From contig NZ_WPIN01000005.1 of NCBI RefSeq assembly GCF_009754945.1, forward strand, positions 558,001-622,000: 64,000 nucleotides of DNA, in the 5' to 3' direction. Source of the stretch: Spirosoma arboris (GTDB lineage: Bacteria > Bacteroidota > Bacteroidia > Cytophagales > Spirosomataceae). Of the stretch, positions 53,224-61,322 are shown piece after piece (the first letter of the stretch is position 1; each line of letters begins with the position of its first letter). Made by a program: the position numbers and the translations under genes. The notes beneath the pieces are model-generated. The model did no database searches, was not told the DNA's origin, and worked only from the letters and a program-made list of their open reading frames with translations.

Positions 53224-54213
53224 CTATTCCCCTAATTCATTAAAATCAAACCACCGTTTTACCCGAAGGTTAATAAATCGTTTTAAGTACATTTCATTCA
53301 GGAACGTATTGGACCAGTTGTCAAATCGCTCGCACTGAACCCCGATATAAAAGAAATAAATGCTTTCGGCCAGCATGGGCAAGAGTCGTTTTTCTTCATC
53401 GCTTATTTTCGTAATCGACTCATAGCCACGAAGAAAACTTTCTTTCTTTTTATTAAACTCCGCCAAATCGGTTTCAGTGCTGTGAATTTGTAAAATGTAA
53501 TAGGCGATATCAAGGCACAACAAGCCGTTACCGCAGAAATCAAAATCGAAGATCGTAATCGTACCGTCGCGGGCAATATTCAGGTTATCGAACCAGATGT
53601 CTAAATGTACCCCACCCTCACGAATTTCAGACTGATCAATACGCACAAATTCGTCCAGCATATACTGCTGTGCCGTTCGCATAAACTGGAACTCTGGTGT
53701 TTCTTCTGGCAGAAATGATTTTAGCTTTTCGATGGGATCGACCAGTAAAACCTGTGGTGTGTACGTCTCTCGTTCCAGTTTAAGATTATGCGTAAGTTGA
53801 TGAAACTGCGCCATAATCTGTCCGAGTTTACCATGCAACTCTTCTGAGAAAGTTAGTAGTTTTTCTCCCTCGGCAAATGAAAATAGTACGCCAAATCGCT
53901 TTCCCTCTGACGCATTAAGCTCCTGAATGAAAACCCCGCTGGCATCAGCAATTGGGTATGAAACTGGAAGACCGTTTTCCTGCAATAGGTTCAGCAATTT
54001 AATTTCTTCGCCAATTTCAGTTTTAGTGCGCCAGTCTAAACTATATACCCGAAAAATAGATTTTGCTGAACCGTCGGTCACTAAATACGAATGATTAACA
54101 CCCGCTTTCAACAATTGACAGGAAGTAGTTGGACCCAGGCTGTACTGATTCTGTAAAAATTGGGCAAGGTGTGTTTTTGAGAGAATTGAACTGGAAACGG
54201 GGAAGGGTTGCAT
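53224..54213 (-). CDS. APH/RdoA-type small-molecule phosphotransferase
   Basis: A 329-aa kinase-like protein. The Brenner-type catalytic motif is GGVHLDIWFDNL, with Asp as the expected catalytic base and Asn as a metal ligand; the metal-binding DFD lies in ITIFDFDFCGNGLLCLDIAY. The N-lobe carries a poor glycine loop (KAGVNHSYLVT). Substrates in the family include homoserine, thiamine, choline, aminoglycosides and protein Ser/Thr; sequence alone does not choose between them. No resistance-gene neighbours are present. Confidence 0.88.
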   Translation of the reverse strand: MQPFPVSSSILSKTHLAQFLQNQYSLGPTTSCQLLKAGVNHSYLVTDGSAKSIFRVYSLDWRTKTEIGEEIKLLNLLQENGLPVSYPIADASGVFIQELNASEGKRFGVLFSFAEGEKLLTFSEELHGKLGQIMAQFHQLTHNLKLERETYTPQVLLVDPIEKLKSFLPEETPEFQFMRTAQQYMLDEFVRIDQSEIREGGVHLDIWFDNLNIARDGTITIFDFDFCGNGLLCLDIAYYILQIHSTETDLAEFNKKKESFLRGYESITKISDEEKRLLPMLAESIYFFYIGVQCERFDNWSNTFLNEMYLKRFINLRVKRWFDFNELGE

Positions 54214-54275
54214 GAATGCATGGTTAAAAGGACGCAGACGAGTTCGGCACCCAATGAGAAATTTAGTACCTATGA

Positions 54276-54479
54276 TTACTTGGCGGGATCGTACCGAGCG
54301 GCATCAATAATAGACCATAAATGAATGACCCACCCCATCAGGATAAACCAGAGAGCACCAGCTAATACAAATTGTAGAATAGCCATTAGCAGTCGCCCTT
54401 GTAAAAGTTGGCCCAAACCCGGAATAAAGAAACTACAAAGAGCAGCTAGCACGTTACCGCCCGAACCTTGACCTGCCAT
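54276..54479 (-). CDS. Small two-helix membrane protein (TM2-like)
   Basis: A 67-aa protein with two hydrophobic helices: LAALCSFFIPGLGQLLQGRL and AILQFVLAGALWFILMGWVI, the first with the G-L-G-Q turn that TM2-domain proteins share. The C-terminus is WSIIDAARYDPAK. The likely place is the inner membrane; function unknown. It lies 62 bp upstream of the APH-type kinase gene on the same strand. Confidence 0.75.
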   Translation of the reverse strand: MAGQGSGGNVLAALCSFFIPGLGQLLQGRLLMAILQFVLAGALWFILMGWVIHLWSIIDAARYDPAK

Positions 54480-54519
54480 ATGGTTTTTGTTTTAGAGTAC
54501 ATCTATTTTACAAAAATAT

Positions 54520-54545
54520 GGTGTCGGGTTTTCAAACCCGACACC
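54520..54545 (-). terminator. Hairpin terminator after the TIM-barrel isomerase gene
   Basis: GGTGTCGGGTTT (54520-54531) pairs with AAACCCGACACC (54534-54545). It begins 26 bp after the stop of the minus-strand isomerase gene, and on the minus strand the stem is followed by ATATTTTTG. Confidence 0.75.
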
Positions 54546-54571
54546 ACGAAAAAATCACAACTACAAGCCAA

Positions 54572-55624
54572 TTATAATCCCAATACTTTCTTATTAAACG
54601 CATCGTCAGCACCGGTTCCTGCGAAGTCATCAAACGCACGCTCAGTGACTCGAATGATGTGGCTTTCGATGAATGGTGCGCCTTCAGCAGCGCCTTGCTC
54701 TGGATGTTTCAACGCACATTCCCATTCCAAAACAGCCCAACGGTCATAATCGTACTGAGCCAGTTTAGAGAAGATGCCTGAGAAATCAACCTGACCGTCG
54801 CCCAGCGACCGGAATCGGCCTGCCCGCTCGACCCAACCCTGATACCCACCATACACGCCCTGCTTACCTGTTGGATTGAACTCGGCGTCTTTCACGTGAT
54901 AGGCATAGATACGGTCGTGATAGAAGTCGATGAATTGCAGGTAATCAAGTTGTTGTAACACGAAGTGGCTAGGGTCATAGTTGATGCCTGCACGAGGGTG
55001 ATTGCCTACTTTTTCGAGGAACATCTCGAAAGTAATGCCGTCATGCAAGTCTTCGCCGGGGTGTAGTTCGTAGGCCAGATCGACGCCCGCTTCGTCGTAG
55101 GCATTCAGAATAGGCAACCAGCGGTTAGCCAGTTCGGTAAAGCCTGTCTCAACAAGGCCAGCCGGACGCTGTGGCCACGGATAAATAAATGGCCACAGCA
55201 AAGCACCCGAAAAGGTAGGACTCACTTTAAGGCCAAGGTTTTTACTGGCTTTAGCAGTCATTATCAACTGGTCAACGGCCCATGCTTGCTGATCTTTCGG
55301 CTTACCCGCCAGTTCGGCGGGACCAAAACCATCAAACATAGGACCGTAAGCCGGGTGAACGGCTACTAATTGGCCTTGCAGGTGAGTAGCCAGCTCGGTG
55401 ATTTCGACGCCGATATCGGAGAGTTTCCCTTTCAGTTCATCGCAGTACGTCAGGCTCTCGGAGGCTTTTTTGAGATCAATTAGACGGGGGTCCCAGGTTG
55501 GAATCTGAACACCCTTATAGCCTAAATCGGCCATGTATTTAGCAATGGACTCCAGGCTATTAAATGGTTCGGTATCTCCTAGGAATTGGGCCAAAAAGAT
55601 TCCGGGCCCTTTCATTGTCTTCAT
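54572..55624 (-). CDS. Sugar phosphate isomerase/epimerase (xylose isomerase-like TIM barrel)
   Basis: A 350-aa cytoplasmic TIM barrel of the AP-endonuclease-2/xylose isomerase-like superfamily. Recognisable pieces are FLGDTEPFNSLESIAKYMAD, LGYKGVQIPTWDPRLIDL, AYELHPGEDLHDGITF, PRAGINYDPSHFVLQQLDYL, IYAYHVKDAEF and WAVLEWECALKHPEQGAAEG, with conserved acidic and His residues for a divalent metal. The group includes inosose isomerase and dehydratase relatives. It sits next to two Gfo/Idh/MocA oxidoreductases, a combination usual for cyclitol or keto-sugar pathways. The precise substrate is not readable. Confidence 0.88.
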   Translation of the reverse strand: MKTMKGPGIFLAQFLGDTEPFNSLESIAKYMADLGYKGVQIPTWDPRLIDLKKASESLTYCDELKGKLSDIGVEITELATHLQGQLVAVHPAYGPMFDGFGPAELAGKPKDQQAWAVDQLIMTAKASKNLGLKVSPTFSGALLWPFIYPWPQRPAGLVETGFTELANRWLPILNAYDEAGVDLAYELHPGEDLHDGITFEMFLEKVGNHPRAGINYDPSHFVLQQLDYLQFIDFYHDRIYAYHVKDAEFNPTGKQGVYGGYQGWVERAGRFRSLGDGQVDFSGIFSKLAQYDYDRWAVLEWECALKHPEQGAAEGAPFIESHIIRVTERAFDDFAGTGADDAFNKKVLGL

Positions 55625-55652
55625 GTTAAAGTAGGTTATACGTTAGAAAATA

Positions 55653-55734
55653 AACGCAGAGTTTAAAGAGATAAACACAGAGTTACGCAGAGAACTATCT
55701 GCTATCTCTGTGTTTTTTCTTTAAACTCCGCGTT
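55653..55734. repeat. ACAGAG-type inverted repeat
   Basis: AACGCAGAGTTTAAAGA and ATAAACACAGAG (55653-55682) are mirrored by CTCTGTGTTTTTTCTTTAAA and CTCCGCGTT (55705-55734) with mismatches in the middle. It lies in the gap between the isomerase and first oxidoreductase genes. It shares words with the element at 8589-8616. Confidence 0.65.
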
Positions 55735-55744
55735 GAAATTTACA

Positions 55745-56890
55745 TTAAATCTCCACCCAAGCTTGCTTGCGATTGCTCTCCAGAATCTTCTCGCAAATCA
55801 GTAGTTCGCGGTAGCCATCGGCGAAGGTTGGGAATGTTGGCTTTTCGGGTTGTTTTCCGGCGGCAACAGCGTCGTATACCTCCTTGAATAACTGCTTCGA
55901 TGTATCAGGAAATCCTTCGTTGTGACCACCAGGAAATGAAATTACCGAACGTGCTTCGGGGTGTGCCAGCGACGGGTCGCGCATGAACGATTGGTTGGCA
56001 CCATCGCGGTTACCAATCCACATTTCGTTAGGCGCTTCGGAGTTCCAGGCATAGGTTTTCTTAGCCCCGGCAATCTCTAGCTTCATCTGGTTTTTGCGAC
56101 CTGCCGATACCTGCGATACTGTAATAACTCCCCTATTGCCGTTGTCGAACTTCAGCAATACGTTAGCGTGATCTTCGGTGTTGATGGGAACATCGGCGTA
56201 GTCTTCGGGCTGAAGCATTTTACCCGAATACGTTTCAACGGGCTTCAATGGCTTTTTCCGGACTTTATGAACTGTATTGAAATCAGCCATAACGGCTACC
56301 GTTTTCAGCCCTGTAATGTATTCCAGACTATCCATCAAATGCGAACCAATATCGGCAATAGCCCGGGAATCGCCTGATTTGTCGGGTTCCAGCCGCCAGT
56401 TGTAGTCGGTGTCATAAAAAAGCCAATCCTGCAAATAGGAGCCGATAATGGAATAGACTTCGCCCAGATCATCCTGTTCGCGCATCACTTTCATCTGCCG
56501 AACCAGCGGATAATAGCGCAGGTTAAAATGGACGGCATTGACAAGCCCGGTTTCTTTCGCCAGCTTCACCAGCTCTTCAGCTTCGTGCAGATCTTTGGCT
56601 AATGGTTTTTCGCAAACAACGTGCTTACCGGCTTCCAGAGCTGCTTTTGATTGCGAATAGTGCAGGAAGTTAGGCGTACAAATGTGCACCACTTTGATGT
56701 CTTCCATCTTCAGTAAGTCGTCAAATGTACAGGCACGTTCGATGCCCAGTTGGTCGGCCTTCTGGCGAGCTAGTTCGGGGGTTACCTCGCAAAGGGCGAG
56801 AACGTTTGTATTAGGCAGGCGACGCAGCGCTTCGATATGTGCGGGGCCGATAAATCCGGTGCCAACGACACCAACATTAATTTTTTGCAT
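55745..56890 (-). CDS. Gfo/Idh/MocA-family NAD(P)-dependent oxidoreductase (A)
   Basis: A 381-aa dehydrogenase. The Rossmann N-terminus is NVGVVGTGFIGPAHIEALRR with the GxGxxG core. The EKPLAKDLHEAEELV motif carries the conserved Lys, and the C-terminal half has DIGSHLMDSLEYITGLK with the expected catalytic-site His. It oxidises or reduces a sugar or cyclitol carbon; substrate unknown. Same strand as the isomerase at 54572 (120 bp apart, with a repeat in between) and the second oxidoreductase at 57460. Confidence 0.9.
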   Translation of the reverse strand: MQKINVGVVGTGFIGPAHIEALRRLPNTNVLALCEVTPELARQKADQLGIERACTFDDLLKMEDIKVVHICTPNFLHYSQSKAALEAGKHVVCEKPLAKDLHEAEELVKLAKETGLVNAVHFNLRYYPLVRQMKVMREQDDLGEVYSIIGSYLQDWLFYDTDYNWRLEPDKSGDSRAIADIGSHLMDSLEYITGLKTVAVMADFNTVHKVRKKPLKPVETYSGKMLQPEDYADVPINTEDHANVLLKFDNGNRGVITVSQVSAGRKNQMKLEIAGAKKTYAWNSEAPNEMWIGNRDGANQSFMRDPSLAHPEARSVISFPGGHNEGFPDTSKQLFKEVYDAVAAGKQPEKPTFPTFADGYRELLICEKILESNRKQAWVEI

Positions 56891-56901
56891 GAGGGTTTAA
56901 A

Positions 56902-56994
56902 GAGCGAAAGAGTGAATGAGCGAAAGAGTGAAAGAGTGAATGAGCGAAGTCATTTCGCAGCAAACACTCTTTCATTCTTTCACTCTTTCACTCG
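56902..56994. repeat. GAAAGAGTGA / TCACTCTTTC inverted simple repeat
   Basis: A purine-rich run of GAGCGAAAGAGTGAAT units (56902-56948) faces a pyrimidine-rich run of TTTCACTCT units (56966-56994), forming an imperfect long hairpin. It directly precedes the stop of the four-helix-bundle gene on one side and oxidoreductase A on the other. A related run lies at 57429-57459. Confidence 0.75.
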
Positions 56995-56999
56995 TTAAA

Positions 57000-57443
57000 T
57001 CAGTCGCTCACTGTTTTACGAGATTTAGATAAAATTTTTAAAATCTGATACCCTTCATCTGTTAAATCCTGCAAACGATGTCCGGGTAAAATATCGGTAA
57101 AGACAAGCGTTTCGAGCCAAAAGAGAGATTCGTCTAACTCTTCAAGCGTGATACTAAGCTTGGCAAAAAATTCTTTCTGGCTTCTTCCTCTACGAACAGC
57201 TCTAAAGTTAGCTGCAGCAGATGACGATGAACGAATGAGTTGATGTCCGAAATGTTGAGCGTCATAATCTTTTGGGAGCGTACGGCAAACCTTTACACAA
57301 CGGAGCATAAACACCTTTAGTCGCTTTTCAAGATTATCCAGAAATTGACCTTTCGAGTAAGTCGAATAATCGGCCCAAGCCTCACTAATTAAGTTTCCAC
57401 CTTCCTCAACACTCTCGCTTTCAGACATCGCTCTTTCACTCAT
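57000..57443 (-). CDS. Four-helix-bundle protein (23S rRNA intervening-sequence / S23 type)
   Basis: A 147-aa helical protein of the S23/IVP type. The conserved region is FMLRCVKVCRTLPKDYDAQH, QLIRSSSSAAANFRAVRRGR, SQKEFFAKLSITLEELDESL, FWLETLVF. In some bacteria the family is encoded inside 23S rRNA intervening sequences; in many others it is scattered through the chromosome with unknown role. Here it stands between two oxidoreductases and is flanked on both sides by GAAAGAGTGA repeats. Its first codons (MSERAMSES) are themselves encoded by repeat-like GAGTGAAAGAGCG sequence, so the start codon may have been created by the repeat. Related to Avd of diversity-generating retroelements, but no reverse transcriptase is present. 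Confidence 0.85.
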   Translation of the reverse strand: MSERAMSESESVEEGGNLISEAWADYSTYSKGQFLDNLEKRLKVFMLRCVKVCRTLPKDYDAQHFGHQLIRSSSSAAANFRAVRRGRSQKEFFAKLSITLEELDESLFWLETLVFTDILPGHRLQDLTDEGYQILKILSKSRKTVSD

Positions 57444-57459
57444 TCTCTCTTTCGCTCAT
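57429..57459. repeat. GAAAGAGTGA-type repeat at the start of the four-helix-bundle gene
   Basis: Pyrimidine-rich TCGCTCTTTCACTCATTCTC and the following TCTTTCGCTCAT are the complement of the repeat seen at 56902-56948. It begins directly at the stop codon of oxidoreductase B and runs into the first codons of the four-helix-bundle gene. Confidence 0.7.
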
Positions 57460-58611
57460 TTAGCTTACAAACTTAGTCCACTTTGTTTCCGTATTATTCG
57501 AGGCAATGACCGTGTCAATGAACGCTAAACCGCGAACACCGTCGGCGGCTTTGGGAAAGTCGTAAATTGGGTCAGGATCGCGGCCTTCCATATGTGCTTT
57601 TACGGCATAGGCGAAGTTGCGGTATAAATTGGCAAATGCTTCAAAGAAACCTTCGGGGTGGCCAGATGGCAATCGCCAATGGGCGGATGCCGAGGCTGAC
57701 AATGTGCCTACGTTCGGGCGGATAATGCGCTGACCTTCCTGCGTTTTATATTTCAGTGTATTGGGTTCCATTTGATGCCATTCCAGACCACCAAGTTCAC
57801 CCCAGACATAAATTTTCAGGGCATTTTCTTCACCGTTAGCAACCTGACTAGCGTGTAGAACACCTTTGGCACCACCCTCAAAGCGTAGCAGCACATTGCC
57901 ATCATCGTCGAGTTGACGACCGGGTACGAATGCCGTTAAATCGGCACAGAGTTCACTGATTTGAAGACCTGTGACATACTCAGCCAGATTTTCGGCGTGG
58001 GTGCCAATGTCACCCATACAACCGGCAGCACCCGATTTAGTTGGATCTGTACGCCATATTGCCTGTTTGTAGTCATTGTGCTCCTCATCTTTCGACAGCC
58101 ACCCCTGCGGATACTCGACAACAACTTTCCGGATTTTTCCCAGCTTTCCGTTCCGAACCATGTCGCGGGCTTCTTTCACCATTGGATAGCCGGTATAGTT
58201 GTGGGTCAAACCAAACACTAAACCTGACTTTTCAACGATGCCTGCCAGTTCTTTCGCTTCAGCCAGATTCAGCGTCATGGGCTTATCGCACATCACATGA
58301 AACCCATTTTCGAGGGCCATTTTAGCAGGTGGAAAGTGCATGTGATTGGGCGTTACGATGGACAAAAAATCCATACGTTCGCCTTCCGGCAAGGCTTTTT
58401 CGGCTAAGATCATTTCCTCAAACGAGGTATAAACCCGGTCTTCAGGCAGGTATAGTGCATGACCGGTCGCCTTCGATTTGTCGGGAGATGAGCTGAAACA
58501 GCCACAGACCAGTTCGATTTCGCCGTCGAAACTGGCGGCCCGACGATGAACGGCTCCAATGAAAGCATCAAGGCCTCCACCAACCATACCCATTCGCAAT
58601 TTTCTGTGCAT
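57460..58611 (-). CDS. Gfo/Idh/MocA-family NAD(P)-dependent oxidoreductase (B)
   Basis: A 383-aa dehydrogenase. The N-terminus RMGMVGGGLDAFIGAVHRRA has the variant GGGLDAFIG glycine loop seen in one Gfo/Idh subgroup. The CDKPMTLNLAEAKELAG motif supplies the conserved Lys, and GCMGDIGTHAENLAEYVTGL carries the active-site His. It also contains WRTDPTKSGAAG, typical of this clade. With oxidoreductase A and the TIM-barrel isomerase it probably forms a pathway for a keto-sugar or inositol-like compound. The MFS transporter gene is divergent, 316 bp away. Confidence 0.9.
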   Translation of the reverse strand: MHRKLRMGMVGGGLDAFIGAVHRRAASFDGEIELVCGCFSSSPDKSKATGHALYLPEDRVYTSFEEMILAEKALPEGERMDFLSIVTPNHMHFPPAKMALENGFHVMCDKPMTLNLAEAKELAGIVEKSGLVFGLTHNYTGYPMVKEARDMVRNGKLGKIRKVVVEYPQGWLSKDEEHNDYKQAIWRTDPTKSGAAGCMGDIGTHAENLAEYVTGLQISELCADLTAFVPGRQLDDDGNVLLRFEGGAKGVLHASQVANGEENALKIYVWGELGGLEWHQMEPNTLKYKTQEGQRIIRPNVGTLSASASAHWRLPSGHPEGFFEAFANLYRNFAYAVKAHMEGRDPDPIYDFPKAADGVRGLAFIDTVIASNNTETKWTKFVS

Positions 58612-58927
58612 CGGTGTTAAAGTTGAGTGTCAGTAAGAAATAATTTACGATTGATTATGAACGTTTTATCAATAAGCGGTTTGTATCGGGCTGACGGTAT
58701 CAACTCAACGGGAGCCGAACTTACGAATGTCTTATCGAAAGGTTATTTCACCAAGACGGATTGTCATTGAACCTACTCACTTATTTTACGGCTGGAAATT
58801 AGCTGTTTTCTCTTATTTTTCGGAAATTTTGCACAAAAACGATGGGTCAGTAGGGAGTTTATCCCGCACTGCGTCTTTTGTACTTTAATCAAATTTGTAA
58901 ACTCACTAAATCCCTCTCTTGTAGAAA
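58612..58927. other. 316-bp divergent intergenic region between oxidoreductase B and MFS transporter
   Basis: No gene seen. It should contain both divergent promoters. A TTTTGTACTTTAATC stretch near 58875-58890 is a candidate element for the transporter but does not match the consensus well. No clear operator palindrome was found. Confidence 0.5.
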
Positions 58928-60178
58928 ATGAATCAAACCGTCAATCCTTCGCGGCTATTCCTGGCCAGTTGCCTTGCCATTATTACTACCGCCTTTTCGT
59001 TCAGTATTCGGGCAGGTATTTTGCCTCAGTTGGGTACTGAGTTCGGGCTGACTGCCGAGCAGTTAGGCTTTATTAATTCGATGTTCTTTTTCGGTTTCCC
59101 AATTTCAATGGTCATTGGTGGTATTGTTTACCATACAGTGGGTCCCAAAATTATTATGCAGGTGGCCCTTGTCGCACACACATTGGGCATTTTATTAACT
59201 ATTTATGCAACCGGATATACAGGTCTCTTACTTTCAACATTCTTCATCGGTTTTGGGAATGGTTGTACAGAGGCTGCTTGTAATCCAATGATCGCCGATA
59301 TGTACACCAGCAGCAAGCTTAACAAAATGTTAGGCCGGTTTCACATGTGGTTCCCTGGCGGCATCGTGATTGGTAGTTTGATATCCAAATTTATGACGAG
59401 TGGAGGCTTCTCCTGGCAGGCTCAAATTTGGGTTCTTATGCTGCCTACAGTAGTTTATGCATTCCTATTTTTTGGCCAGGCTTTCCCAAAACCAAAAGTA
59501 GAAGGCGTTACATCACTAGCGAAAAACTTCCAGGCGATGTTAACCCCTTTATACATCGCTCTGTTCTGCTGTATGGCCCTGACAGCCATTACCGAATTTG
59601 GTCCTAACCAGTGGGTAGCCGTTGTCTTGAGCAGTAGTGGAGCAGATGCCATGTTGGTTTTAGCCTTAACATTTGGCGTAATGACTGTCGGCCGGCTTTT
59701 CACAGGTCCGGTTGTAGGGCAGTTTGGGCAGACAGGTGTTTTATTGGGCGGTGCCGTTTTAGCCACCATCGGTATTTATATGTTCAGTACCGTTACGGGT
59801 CCGATAGCCTATTTAGCCGCTGTTATATTTGGTCTTGGTGTGTGCTTTAACTGGCCAACCATGATCGGCTTTGTCGCTCAGCGGGTTCCCTTAAGCGGAG
59901 CATTGGGTATGTCTATTATTGGTGGAGTGGGGATGTTATCAACGTCCATTTTCCAGCCCATCATTGGCCGATGGATTGATACAGATCATGCCGAGAATGC
60001 AGCCAAAGGTCTAACTGGATCGGAGCTGGAATTAGCCGCCGGACAAGCTACCCTTTCGACCATGATGACGTTTCCGATCATTCTCATCGTTGCTTTCACA
60101 CTTCTATGGTTCTGGTTGCGGAACAGCAAAGCGGGCACCGTTGATGAAAGTGTAGTGATGGAGCAGCCTCAATTGTAA
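58928..60178 (+). CDS. MFS transporter (sugar-type)
   Basis: A 416-aa inner-membrane transporter with about 12 hydrophobic segments. The N-half shows LPQLGTEFGLTAEQLGFINS, FFFGFPISMVIGGIVYHTVG, and the FIGFGNGCTEAACNPMIADM segment reminiscent of fucose/sugar FHS-type carriers; the C-half has FGLGVCFNWPTMIGFVAQR. It is likely a sugar or sugar-acid importer for the divergent oxidoreductase group; the substrate is unknown. A strong terminator follows. Confidence 0.88.
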   Translation: MNQTVNPSRLFLASCLAIITTAFSFSIRAGILPQLGTEFGLTAEQLGFINSMFFFGFPISMVIGGIVYHTVGPKIIMQVALVAHTLGILLTIYATGYTGLLLSTFFIGFGNGCTEAACNPMIADMYTSSKLNKMLGRFHMWFPGGIVIGSLISKFMTSGGFSWQAQIWVLMLPTVVYAFLFFGQAFPKPKVEGVTSLAKNFQAMLTPLYIALFCCMALTAITEFGPNQWVAVVLSSSGADAMLVLALTFGVMTVGRLFTGPVVGQFGQTGVLLGGAVLATIGIYMFSTVTGPIAYLAAVIFGLGVCFNWPTMIGFVAQRVPLSGALGMSIIGGVGMLSTSIFQPIIGRWIDTDHAENAAKGLTGSELELAAGQATLSTMMTFPIILIVAFTLLWFWLRNSKAGTVDESVVMEQPQL

Positions 60179-60216
60179 AAATCGGAGGTATCCCTAGCCA
60201 TTTTCAACTCGTTACC

Positions 60217-60250
60217 AAAGGCCCGAAGCTGAGCAGCTTCGGGCCTTTTT
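60217..60250 (+). terminator. Strong rho-independent terminator after the MFS gene
   Basis: AAAGGCCCGAAGCT (60217-60230) pairs perfectly with AGCTTCGGGCCTTT (60235-60248) around GAGC, followed by further Ts. Confidence 0.92.
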
Positions 60251-60385
60251 TGTGCGCTCTACTATCGGAATAATCATTCAGAAACCGCAGCAAGGCAGTT
60301 TCTGAATGGAGATCAGAACGTAGTGTAATTAAACTTTCCTGACGGCAATGAGTCTTACAAACAGAATTTACTCGCTCTGGAACTC

Positions 60386-61165
60386 ATGCGAATACTCCTG
60401 TTTGGTTTTTTACTATTGGTGGTAGCCTGCCGTCGTCCATCAACCCAGTTTGCGGCTATGATGACACCCGTCAATCAACCCGTTGACTACAGTCGAAATC
60501 TGAAAGCGGGTGACGAACTCATTGCTATGGGGAATGATCCTGGCTGGTCGCTAACCCTCAATCCGTCTAAAGGGTTTCTAAAATTCAATGCACGAAATGG
60601 CGATAGCGTTACGATAGCCGCTCCTGAACGACAAACAGACTCCGAGGGGGTTTTGCGATACAATGCAGTAGCTGACAGTACCCAATCGGGTCGGATAAAC
60701 ATTTTATTCAGGCCCGACAGCTGCGTTGATAAGCTATCCGGCCAACGTTTCGACTATCGCGTAGAAGTTGACTACCGGGGCAAAAATTATGTAGGTTGTG
60801 GTGTATCACTACGAGAGTTAGCGTTACTACAGGATATCTGGGTACTCGCCAGTTTTCAGGGTAACCCAGTCCCTGCCGGTAGTTCACGAAACGAAGTACC
60901 CCGGTTAGAAATTTCACTGACTGAAGGTCGTGTAACGGGAACAACCGGCTGTAACCGACTTAGTGGAACCATTAAGGCCGATACGCACAAAATACTATTT
61001 GGGCCATTGGTTACTACTAAAATGGCTTGTATGGGCGAAGCGGGTCAGTTTGAATCCAAGTTCCTGCACGAATTGGTCGAACCGCTGGACTATCAGGTTA
61101 GCGAAGGCAAGCTCACCTTACGACGTGCTGGCAAGGTAATAATGGTCTTTAAAAAAGTAGATTAG
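60386..61165 (+). CDS. META-domain lipoprotein (HslJ-like)
   Basis: A 259-aa lipoprotein with lipobox LLVVAC (Cys15). Residues about 45-145 form a COG3650-type domain (AMGNDPGWSLTLNPSKGFLK, RFDYRVEVDYRGKNYVGCG). Residues about 150-257 are a META domain (DIWVLASFQGNPVPAG, GRVTGTTGCNRLSGT, MACMGEAGQFESKFLHELV). HslJ-type META proteins are envelope proteins linked to heat and novobiocin resistance in E. coli; the mechanism is unknown. Single-gene unit with a terminator at 61187. Confidence 0.9.
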   Translation: MRILLFGFLLLVVACRRPSTQFAAMMTPVNQPVDYSRNLKAGDELIAMGNDPGWSLTLNPSKGFLKFNARNGDSVTIAAPERQTDSEGVLRYNAVADSTQSGRINILFRPDSCVDKLSGQRFDYRVEVDYRGKNYVGCGVSLRELALLQDIWVLASFQGNPVPAGSSRNEVPRLEISLTEGRVTGTTGCNRLSGTIKADTHKILFGPLVTTKMACMGEAGQFESKFLHELVEPLDYQVSEGKLTLRRAGKVIMVFKKVD

Positions 61166-61186
61166 TGTCATTTTAACCTTTATTTT

Positions 61187-61220
61187 AAGCGAACGCATAC
61201 ATGGTAACGTTCGCTTTTTT
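61187..61220 (+). terminator. Rho-independent terminator after the META lipoprotein
   Basis: AAGCGAACG (61187-61195) pairs with CGTTCGCTT (61208-61216), followed by TTTT. Confidence 0.85.
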
Positions 61221-61222
61221 GT

Positions 61223-61230
61223 TACTTTTG
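61223..61230 (+). promoter_or_regulatory. Candidate -7 promoter box for the ThuA/sugar-dehydrogenase gene
   Basis: TACTTTTG matches TAnnTTTG, 92 bp before the ATG at 61323 and just past the terminator. No TTTG lies at the proper -33 distance, so the call is weak. Confidence 0.3.
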
Positions 61231-61322
61231 TTCTCAATAAAAGTCAATCAAATCCGAAAATAAGTTAAGCTACAACTGGCTTTTGACTGTTTACAAACCA
61301 ATCTGCATAAATTCCCAAACCT

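Noticed and set aside
57000..57443. Four-helix-bundle gene considered as Avd of a diversity-generating retroelement
   Set aside because: No reverse transcriptase, template repeat or variable repeat is nearby.
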